From contig JAXKVY010000002.1 in assembly GCA_036172455.1 (NCBI GenBank), positions 1 through 64,000 of the forward strand: DNA of 64,000 nt. Direction: 5' to 3'. A program made the translations under genes and the position numbers. Under the pieces are notes generated by a model. That model was given only the letters and a program-made list of their open reading frames with translations. It ran no database searches and was not told the origin of the DNA. Shown piece after piece: positions 57,023-64,000 of this stretch. This DNA is from Candidatus Izemoplasma sp. Lineage in GTDB: Bacteria > Bacillota_I > Bacilli_A > Izemoplasmatales > Izemoplasmataceae. Position 1 is the stretch's first letter. The number at the start of each line of letters is the position of its first letter.

Positions 57023-57605
57023 TTATTGATCACGAATGGCTTGTAATAACTCAATGATGCTTTTTAATCCTAATAAAATCATTCCAAAAAAGCCTAAGCT
57101 TAGAAATGTGAGTAAAGCGGTTTCCATATCATACTCAGCGATGTACATAAAGCCAAAAACACCAAAAACGAAGAAAGCTATCGAAAATAATAATAATGAT
57201 TTCTTAGTTCCCTCATATGATTTCTTTTCTGGTGAATAAACAACATTATGATATTTTTCAACTCATCAAAGTGTTCATTAATATCAGGTGGTAATTGTAA
57301 CGTAACAAATTTCTTATTAACGGTTTCCGTTGAATAATCTCTCGAAACAATGATGCGGCCAAAAACAAACTCACCGGTTGTGTCATCTTGATACAGTTTA
57401 TAGGTATAGTTTTGTTCTGCGTTACGTGGTTGGTAAATCACAGTATTAATCACATCGGTAAACGATGTAGACGATAACTTTTCAGTTTCTACTTGTTCTA
57501 CTAAGTTTGCCTCACATGCGACAATCACCTTATACCGAAATTGATTTAACTCTGAGACTTTCTCTAAATACTTTACTTTTTCTTCTGCCGTTTGTATCTT
57601 TTCAT
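57023..57605 (-). pseudogene. Membrane protein gene with two single-base lesions
   Basis: Three frames join into one protein of about 194 residues if two A-runs were each one base longer: A4 at 57599-57602 (just after ATG 57605) and A5 at 57254-57258. The result is a coiled-coil-like start, a soluble middle (VIVACEANLVEQ to KKFVTLQLPPDINEHF) and two C-terminal membrane helices ending IELLQAIRDQ. The intact middle frame alone is 57178-57528. The downstream frame has no start of its own, which argues for a broken gene. Family not recognised; it sits directly after the SIR2-like gene. Confidence 0.6.
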
Positions 57606-57618
57606 CCCTTCCTTACTT

Positions 57619-58963
57619 TTATTCTATATGATTATTTATGTAACTAATTAATGCGTCTCCTTCTTTTATCCCTTTATGATAATAGGGGATATTATAAAAG
57701 CATTTTGTATTTAAACGTTTTGGGATTGTATTACGATTGTCATAGTTGAAATAAAACACCTGTGTGTTTGATTTCAAGGCGGTTTCTACAATTCGATGGA
57801 TATGGTTATCATCTTTAGAAAACGAATATCCAATTATGATTAAATGATTTTGTGTTTTAACGGCTTCTTCAAATTGATTAAACCGATGTCTTACTTGTGG
57901 GATGTTAAATGACTTTTGCGCACTTTGTAACATCAAGTATGGAAATGAGTTCAACTTAAATACTGAGTTATCGTAGTTACACATCCCAATCTCATGGTCA
58001 TCACTATAATAACATTCCCAAAAGTTACCATGTAAATAATGGGTTTTTACGTTACTAATTTTATGAAACGCATCCGTGTAATTGGTTGTAAAGGCCACGG
58101 CGTTCTTAAACGCTTTTTTAAAGTACTGATAGAGATAGTTATTCTCTAAGTTATTTAACGAAATATGAGCATATTTATGTTTTAAAATCTGCCCAATTAA
58201 CGCAAGATTAATCGGTTTAAAACGATCATCATCAAAGGCGGTATCAAACGTTGTATAGATATCAGATAAATACTGACTAAAGTCAGTGGTTTGAACTAAG
58301 TATCGCCTCAAAAAGACTACGAGTTTGACAAGCTTGTCATAATCTTCTAACTCCTGGATATGTTTAGAATCAGATAAAATATCTTTACGATACGTTACAT
58401 TACGTAATACATACTCATAGATTGGTCGATTAAAATTACGCTCAAAATGGCGTTTATTTAGTTTTTTAAAATTGGTGATGTCATCTGTTAAAAATATGAC
58501 CTATACGCATCATCACCGCTTCTATGTTTTCTGGGATATCAGTGTCATCTGGCATATCGAGAATCTTCGCTTGGATTAAGATATAGAGTGGTAAAATAAA
58601 CAGTTTTCGCACATCTTTTAAAAACCGTGTCTCTGCCTCGATTAATTGTGTTGTTAACTGTTTATGTTGTTTAAGAATATCAATTTCATTGATCTCATCA
58701 AATGACTTACCATAGTAATCTTTAATAACTTCTTTAACCGTTTCAAGTTTATAACTTAAAAAAGACTGTTCACATAAATGATTAATATGTGTATCAGTAT
58801 AGATAAAATCAATATGACTACTATGTTTTAGATTAATAAAAATATTTCCGGGATAACTTAAAAACACTTCGGCAAGAAAGTCATTACCTAACGGGATACC
58901 AATATCTTTCTCCGCACCAGAACCAACCAGATACACCACGCTGTCTTGTTTGTTTATTGTCAT
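57619..58963 (-). pseudogene. SIR2/AbiH-like protein gene, frameshifted
   Basis: The N-terminal frame (ATG 58963, GGAAGGTG upstream) has VVYLVGSGAEKDIGIPLGND, a SIR2-type NAD loop. It stops at 58481. The following frame continues without a stop from the same spot and has FTTNYTDAF, THYLHGNF and LIIIGYSFSKDDNHI, the rest of a SIR2_2/AbiH fold. Removing one T from the T5 run (plus-strand A5 at 58490-58494) restores about 447 residues. Such proteins are often NAD-depleting abortive-infection effectors; that role here is inference. Confidence 0.72.
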
Positions 58964-59299
58964 AAATACACCTTCCAATAGTTGTTTTAAAGACTTGTCT
59001 GAGTTAATGTATTCACTTCTACTTTACTTGTTATCTGTTTAGTTACTTGTATTAGCTAAATATGACTAATCATCACATCCTTTTAGTGTTTCTATTGCCC
59101 AGAACACTTATCTTATATTATAAAATGCTTTACCGAACTATTCAAGGACAACCTTTAAAGAAAAAAAGTTAGATGGATTCGTTTAATTAAAAGAATAAAA
59201 TAATTTATTATTGTCTAATATTCATAGTTAGAAAGATCATAAAATAAAAAAACTACAAGTATAAAATTAAAAAAATTGTGAAATAGTATACTTCTAGAT
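58964..59299. other. Non-coding AT-rich stretch before the CRISPR array
   Basis: 336 bases between the SIR2-like gene and the distal end of the array. I see no open frame of note, no clear terminator and no extra repeat copies. It should contain the promoter of the SIR2-like operon, but no confident -35/-10 pair was picked. Confidence 0.5.
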
Positions 59300-61385
59300 T
59301 ATTTCATATTGCAAAATTTTCGAGGGTGACAAAACTGTACTAGAGCCCCTTTTTATATTTTGTTAGTCCTTGTATAGCAAAATTTTCGAGGGTGACAAAA
59401 CGATTTCCGAGACTTAGAGAGACTATAAATAGTCCTTGTATAGCAAAATTTTCGAGGGTGACAAAACGGGACGCATTATGGGATTGGAAATCATTAGGTC
59501 CTTGTATAGCAAAATTTTCGAGGGTAACAAAACACAGGACAAGTTGGTAGTGCTAATGCAGATGTCCTTGTATAGCAAAATTTTCGAGGGTGACAAAACG
59601 CGCTTGAGTTGGTTGTGATACACCTAATAGTCCTTGTATAGCAAAATTTTCGAGGGTGACAAAACAGTAATCAAGTATTTATATATATACCAGATGTCCT
59701 TGTATAGCAAAATTTTCGAGGGTGACAAAACTATAACACACTCCAATATTCTTCATATTTTGTCCTTGTATAGCAAAATTTTCGAGTGTGACAAAACACA
59801 GACAAAACTTTTATTGGGTATAGTTGAGTCCTTGTATAGCAAAATTTTCGAGGGTGACAAAACGGAATTTATGAAGATATTTTTGGGATTAAAGTCCTTG
59901 TATAGCAAAATTTTCGAGGGTGACAAAACTCTCCATAGTTTTTTTATTTCTTATTATAAGTCCTTGTATAGCAAAATTTTCGAGGGTGACAAAACGGCTT
60001 TGGTCGGTCCAAATCAGTTTCCCATGTCCTTGTATAGCAAAATTTTCGAGGGTGACAAAACATTTTGGAGACTATGTAGACTTTATAGAAAGTCCTTGTA
60101 TAGCAAAATTTTCGAGGGTGACAAAACTTTTAAATGTTTGAGTTTCTAAACTGTCAAGTCCTTGTATAGCAAAATTTTCGAGGGTGACAAAACGGTGGTA
60201 AAAAGAGGGTAGGGTTCAACATTGGTCCTTGTATAGCAAAATTTTCGAGGGTGACAAAACTCCTTACCAAGCAACCGTTAACGGTCACTTGTCCTTGTAT
60301 AGCAAAATTTTCGAGGGTGACAAAACTGTAATGCAAATCGGCGTGGACTGCAAGTCGTCCTTGTATAGCAAAATTTTCGAGGGTGACAAAACACAAGTTC
60401 AATTACATATCCACCATATCGCAGTCCTTGTATAGCAAAATTTTCGAGGGTGACAAAACGTCTGTTGTAGGGTTCAGTCCCAAACTCGAGTCCTTGTATA
60501 GCAAAATTTTCGAGGGTGACAAAACCACTAATTGTTTGCACTGGTGTTCTTAATGGTCCTTGTATAGCAAAATTTTCGAGGGTGACAAAACATATGTTAC
60601 ATTTTCTAAGAAAAAAATAAAGTCCTTGTATAGCAAAATTTTCGAGGGTGACAAAACATTCTTCGCCTGTTTCAAATTTTTTCATTTGTCCTTGTATAGC
60701 AAAATTTTCGAGGGTGACAAAACCTTGTTCCAGCCAATCTTCTATTATTGCTAGTCCTTGTATAGCAAAATTTTCGAGGGTGACAAAACGCGTCTAAATT
60801 GTTTGTGCTTTGGTACAATTGTCCTTGTATAGCAAAATTTTCGAGGGTGACAAAACATCTGAGTAGACTTCGTCTATCATGCGTAAGTCCTTGTATAGCA
60901 AAATTTTCGAGGGTGACAAAACTTTCAAGAAGTATAGAGTGCCGCGATATTTGTCCTTGTATAGCAAAATTTTCGAGGGTGACAAAACGATTTAACTCTT
61001 GTGTGGGAACGTGGAAAAGTCCTTGTATAGCAAAATTTTCGAGGGTGACAAAACTTGTATATATATTTATATATATATTTTCTTGTCCTTGTATAGCAAA
61101 ATTTTCGAGGGTGACAAAACTGTATTAATTCTTGTGGTGTGTCTGCTAAAGTCCTTGTATAGCAAAATTTTCGAGGGTGACAAAACAAGCATAGTGGATT
61201 ATCTAAAACACAAGCAAGTCCTTGTATAGCAAAATTTTCGAGGGTGACAAAATGCCTATGGCTATGTCTATGCCGTTCTCTGGGTCCTTGTATAGCAAAA
61301 TTTTCGAGGGTGACAAAACACTGTTAGTTTTGATGGGCTACAAGAAAATGTCCTTGTATAGCAAAATTTTCGAGGGTGACAAAAC
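59300..61385 (-). CRISPR. Type II-A CRISPR array, 32 repeats and 31 spacers
   Basis: Repeats of 36 bases at a 66-base period. In the transcribed (minus) orientation they begin GTTTTGTCACCC and end ATACAAGGAC. Spacers are 30 bases, except four of 31 (before the repeats at 60225, 60424, 60821 and 61218). The leftmost repeat (59300-59335) is degenerate over its outer third, marking the old end; the leader is at the right. Other variants: one base each in the repeats at 59498, 59762 and 61218. No two spacers look alike. One spacer (61055-61084) is mostly TA repeat. Confidence 0.98.
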
Positions 61386-61428
61386 CTCAAATACATTATA
61401 CCATGTATTTAATAGGTTTTGTTAAATT
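61386..61428 (-). promoter_or_regulatory. CRISPR leader: anchor sequence and crRNA promoter
   Basis: Only 43 bases separate csn2 from the first repeat. On the minus strand they hold TGGTATAAT (extended -10; TATAAT at 61395-61400), then ATTTGAG (61386-61392) directly against the first repeat. ATTTGAG is the leader-anchoring sequence known from streptococcal type II-A loci. Transcription should start at the leader-repeat junction. Confidence 0.8.
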
Positions 61429-62304
61429 TTATAGTATTGCTTCTATTTTAGCGGTTTTTTGTTCTTTAATATATGATTTCAGTTCAGTTTTTGTAGTTTT
61501 AAGATCAATTAAATCAGAGTGTTGTAATGTTATTTTTTCATAAATTTGATTATCATCTGCAAAGTCAATCACTTCGTCTTTAAGATAAACAATATGTTCT
61601 AAATTAATATTTACTGGAGGAGTTGTATCAATTAAAATAATTAGATTAGGTGAGTTTAATTTATTCAACTGACTAATAATATCTTCATTCGTTTTTACCA
61701 TTTTAATATAGCAGATATGAGTTTTATTTAAATTATCTTTCGCAATAGTAGAAAGCATCTCAATCCACAAAGTCATTTTTTCATTAATTTTTAGTTCATC
61801 AAAGTGTATACTGATTTCATCCTTCAAGATTCTAGGCTCAACCAACTTCAATATCTGTTTTATTGTTAACTCTGGTAACTGAATATCAAAGTTAATATCT
61901 TTATTAATAGAGTTTACATATGAATTAATAACCTCAGAAAAATCTTGAAATAGGATTGATAATGTCGTATATTCCTCATCTAGCTCAATATCTTTTAATT
62001 TCACTTCTAAGTATCTTTTTAGGACACTATTTCTTTTTAATTTTAACTCTTCATTAAAATTAATGTAAGGGTGAATAATAAATAAATTTGTATTTCGTTT
62101 TGTAATTTCATTATCATCAACTTTAATATAATTTTTCAAGTTATTATCTTCAGAATAATCACTGTCGTCTAGTTTATTAATATACATATTCATTAGTGTG
62201 GGTATAATTTGCTTTTTTAGTTGATTGGATCCAAGTAAATATTTTTTTACACCAGCGCCAAATTCTACATAATCATGATGTAGTTGAAATGTAAGTTTCT
62301 TCAT
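61429..62304 (-). CDS. csn2: Csn2-family adaptation protein
   Basis: 291 residues, between the short (about 220) and long (about 350) Csn2 groups. The start KKLTFQLHHDYVEFGAG resembles the Csn2 N-terminus, and the C-terminal half has NKTHICYIKMVKTNED and LIILIDTTPP as in the P-loop-like core without a Walker motif. Csn2 forms a ring on DNA ends during spacer uptake. The assignment leans on position, after cas2 and before the leader. AAAGGGGAG ribosome site, 12 bases after cas2. Confidence 0.82.
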   Translation of the reverse strand: MKKLTFQLHHDYVEFGAGVKKYLLGSNQLKKQIIPTLMNMYINKLDDSDYSEDNNLKNYIKVDDNEITKRNTNLFIIHPYINFNEELKLKRNSVLKRYLEVKLKDIELDEEYTTLSILFQDFSEVINSYVNSINKDINFDIQLPELTIKQILKLVEPRILKDEISIHFDELKINEKMTLWIEMLSTIAKDNLNKTHICYIKMVKTNEDIISQLNKLNSPNLIILIDTTPPVNINLEHIVYLKDEVIDFADDNQIYEKITLQHSDLIDLKTTKTELKSYIKEQKTAKIEAIL

Positions 62305-62316
62305 GTCACTCCCCTT

Positions 62317-62643
62317 TCAAAATAAAACAAATGGTTCAATTGTCAGTTTATTTTCAATAAAAGATTTTCCTCCTACAATAACTTTAATATTTGCATATTG
62401 TTTTTCTGTAATCATCATTACTCTTATATTTCCTTTATTAGGTGCATTTTTCTTTATAAATTTAATGTGGTTTTTGGCTGCATCGCGATTGTTTAATATC
62501 TTTGAATAGACAGAGTATTGAATCATAGTATATCCATTTTTAATTAGTATACGTCTAAAGCGTCGGTATATTTTTTTATCTTTATTGGTTTTTATCGGAA
62601 GGTCATAAAAAACTAAGGTTCGCATAAACTCATATGTGTTCAT
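62317..62643 (-). CDS. cas2: CRISPR-associated endoribonuclease-fold Cas2
   Basis: 108 residues from ATG 62643, typical Cas2 size; longer in-frame extensions run through cas1. TLVFYDLPIKTNKDKKIYRR carries the conserved Asp after strand 1, and YTMIQYSVYSKIL follows as in type II-A Cas2. Structural partner of Cas1 in spacer integration. Overlaps the end of the cas1 frame by 14 bases. Confidence 0.94.
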   Translation of the reverse strand: MNTYEFMRTLVFYDLPIKTNKDKKIYRRFRRILIKNGYTMIQYSVYSKILNNRDAAKNHIKFIKKNAPNKGNIRVMMITEKQYANIKVIVGGKSFIENKLTIEPFVLF

Positions 62644-63531
62644 ATTTAATAATTGGATGCTCAAACGAGTTAGTAATATCTCCAGTTTCCAAAAAAGATA
62701 CAATATAATCAACATATAAACGGATAACATTAAAAATGGTTTGTGATACATCTTTGAAATATATATTTTGTGTCAGATGTTTTACTAGATTAATTTTATG
62801 CTCTGAATTGAATACTGTTTCCTCTGTCACATGATCATACACATACTTATCAACTATAGGTCGAAATGGTTCTATTAAATCATCACTTAAATTGAAAAAA
62901 TTATTCGGTCCTTTATGGAATAGTCCTAATGATGGATTTAATCCTTTTGCAATAATAGACTGGCTAATTTGCGATCTCAAGATCGCATAACCGTAATTAA
63001 GAGCTGCATTTCTCGGTGTTTCAGTAAATCGCTTGAAACCTTTACCATATAGTGCTCTAAAATAAACTTTGCCGAGAGGCCTTCTCTATTTGTTTTATCT
63101 CCAATTGAGACATCATTATAGTATTCGTCTAGTTTAGAAATCGCAAAATTATCCTTATTAAAATATTTAAGTAATTCTAATTGATTATATATTTTTGCTT
63201 GGACTATTTCTTTTTGAATAAACTCTTTGATATATGTAGACCACTTCAATTGTTTTTTCAACATTAATGCAGCTTGTGCATTACCTTCAATTGGAAAGAA
63301 TAAAGATGCTGGCATATGATCAACACCACATGCTATAACATTGACATTCTCATCTGTTAACTTATTAATCAACTGTACTGTTAAAACCGCTTTATAATTA
63401 TCTAGAATTAATGTATGTACATCTCTAATCGGTACCAGTAATTCATTATCATTTTGATCAATTATTTTAAGATTATCTAGGTATAAATTCATAAACTTAC
63501 CGTCAGAAACATACAATACTCTCCAACCCAT
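62630..63531 (-). pseudogene. cas1: Cas1 integrase, split by a one-base frameshift
   Basis: The first frame (63531 to 62977) gives MGWRVLYVSDGKF and reaches the catalytic Glu in TNREGLSAK, then goes out of frame. The frame that ends at 62630 already encodes, from 63066 on, YFRALYGKGFKRF then PRNAALNYGYAILRSQ, LGLFHKG (catalytic His) and DDLIEPFRP (catalytic Glu). One extra base in the AAA run at 63068-63070 restores about 300 residues, the normal length. No slippery heptamer is present, so programmed frameshifting is unlikely. The ATG follows the tracrRNA terminator at once, with no ribosome site. Confidence 0.88.
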
Positions 63532-63536
63532 TAAAC

Positions 63537-63647
63537 AAAAAAGAAGCGCAATAATTGCGCTTCGATTTCGGAACTGGGGCTTTCGCCCTGTCCTTGTTTT
63601 ATCAGGTCCTCGAAAACCTTGCTATACAAGTGAGTATATTTCAACTC
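63537..63647 (-). ncRNA. tracrRNA
   Basis: Anti-repeat at 63596-63630 pairs with nearly the whole repeat, with a two-base internal bulge near its 3' end (GAU side). Next come AAGGACA, a nexus hairpin GGGC-GAAA-GCCC (63577-63588 region) and a terminator with 9-base arms (63543-63551, 63555-63563) plus T6. A 6-base hairpin GTGAGT/ACTCAC (63630-63649) lies at or just before the 5' end. Located between cas9 and cas1, as in the S. thermophilus CRISPR1 locus. Confidence 0.92.
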
Positions 63648-63653
63648 ACCTAT

Positions 63654-63682
63654 ATAATACCATGTTACACACGCAATTTCAA
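63654..63682 (-). promoter_or_regulatory. tracrRNA promoter inside the end of cas9
   Basis: -35 TTGAAA (63677-63682), 17 bases, -10 TATTAT (63654-63659) with TGG before it. Predicted start near 63647. The -35 lies within the last cas9 codons. Confidence 0.8.
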
Positions 63683-64000
63683 TATTTCATTATTAATTTT
63701 TCTATACTGCCCAATTGGACTTACTGCATATTTTTCAATTTTTTGTATATTTTTTGATATAGTCTTTAATAACCTTTTAGATGAAATGTGATTAATATAC
63801 TTTAACTCAATAATATTATTAGAGTCATTGTTTATGCCATTAAACTTGTAATATTTTGGGCGTGCATTTTTTTGAAGCCATTTGATGATTTCATTTTTGT
63901 GTAATGAAAACAAAAATCTTGCTTCTTTAGAAATTTCCTTTTCTTTTAGTTTTTCTTGATAAACTTCTTCACTAACCTTAAATCCCTTTCTAAATGGTTT
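63665..64000 (-). CDS. cas9: Cas9, C-terminal 111 residues (gene continues past the window)
   Basis: The frame is open from the right edge to the stop at 63665. The visible part is the PAM-interacting end: ARFLFSLHKNEIIKWLQ, KYYKFNGINNDSNNIIELKY, then KTISKNIQKIEKYAVSPIGQ and a short basic tail. This order (F-x-G-x-NND ... KKYS-x(2)-LG-x-Y) matches the compact Cas9 group of S. aureus and S. thermophilus CRISPR1, not SpCas9. Nuclease domains lie outside the window, so activity cannot be judged. Confidence 0.9.
   Translation of the reverse strand, partial: KPFRKGFKVSEEVYQEKLKEKEISKEARFLFSLHKNEIIKWLQKNARPKYYKFNGINNDSNNIIELKYINHISSKRLLKTISKNIQKIEKYAVSPIGQYRKINNEILKLRV

Noticed and set aside
57178-57528. 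A stand-alone 116-residue protein
   Set aside because: Coding-like sequence continues on both sides in other frames, so it is better read as the middle of a broken gene.
59423-61425. Several open frames on both strands with the repeated peptides SLYSKIFEGDKT or FVTLENFAIQG
   Set aside because: They are the CRISPR repeat read as codons. The 66-base period is divisible by three, so frames stay open across many units. No ribosome site and no family.
63060-63075. Programmed -1 frameshift joining the two halves of Cas1
   Set aside because: No X-XXY-YYZ slippery heptamer and no downstream pseudoknot were seen, and Cas1 is not known to use recoding.
63596-63630. An extra CRISPR repeat between cas9 and cas1
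   Set aside because: It is an imperfect copy in reverse orientation with a nexus and terminator downstream, so it is the tracrRNA anti-repeat.

Overview
The window is a low-GC, almost entirely minus-strand stretch of a bacterial chromosome. Gene content and signals point to a Firmicutes/Bacilli or Mollicutes-related anaerobe: a nusB-xseA-xseB-dxs-recN cluster, der-gpsA-HU, GGAGG-type ribosome binding sites, TTGACA/TATAAT promoters often with an extended TGn -10, rubrerythrin, and a glycyl radical enzyme. TGA is used as a stop, so this is not a UGA=Trp mollicute. An Izemoplasma-like lineage would fit, but that is inference and no marker here proves it. No rRNA or tRNA gene was seen.

Layout. 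1-3.1 kb: start of a large repeat-containing surface lipoprotein that runs off the left edge. 3.2-10.2 kb: dinB, then a compact nusB-xseA-xseB-dxs-recN operon. 10.3-15.8 kb: a sugar kinase, the spermidine/putrescine importer potABCD and an acetyltransferase. 15.9-23.1 kb: a nucleoside-type ABC importer (BMP lipoprotein, ATPase, two permeases) with a YjjI-type glycyl radical enzyme and its YjjW activase lying between the lipoprotein and the rest of the transporter. 23.2-34 kb: small metabolic and stress genes (DUF1295 membrane protein, flavin reductase with divergent HxlR regulator, GH13 glucosidase with esterase, SagB-like oxidoreductase, rubrerythrin, rdgB, ktrA, CPBP protease). 34-43 kb: ankyrin protein, HU, then gpsA, der, an S1-domain protein, cmk, rluB, a CNNM/CorC-type protein and efp. 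43-52.3 kb: rhodanese, acetyltransferase, gamma-glutamyltransferase, a degenerate guanylate-kinase-like protein, a PadR-NmrA operon with a clear operator, an Old Yellow Enzyme, miaA-mutL and msrB.

52.4-64 kb is accessory. It holds an orphan GHKL (Hsp90-like) ATPase, a PAP2 phosphatase, a lipoprotein, a DUF2975-like membrane protein, an unrecognised membrane protein and a SIR2/AbiH-like protein. These are followed by a type II-A CRISPR-Cas locus read leftward: cas9 (only its C-terminus in the window), tracrRNA, cas1, cas2, csn2, leader, and an array of 32 repeats and 31 spacers. The CRISPR signals can be read directly: an anti-repeat, nexus and terminator in the tracrRNA, a tracrRNA promoter inside the end of cas9, a short leader with an extended -10, and the sequence ATTTGAG abutting the first repeat.

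The main anomaly is a cluster of single-nucleotide frame lesions in short A/T runs between 57 and 63.1 kb. There are two in the unknown membrane-protein gene, one in the SIR2-like gene and one in cas1. I saw no comparable lesion in the other 57 kb. Either this island is decaying, with spacer acquisition disabled while interference parts remain, or the sequence is locally less accurate. The other notable feature is the placement of yjjI-yjjW inside a nucleoside transporter operon.
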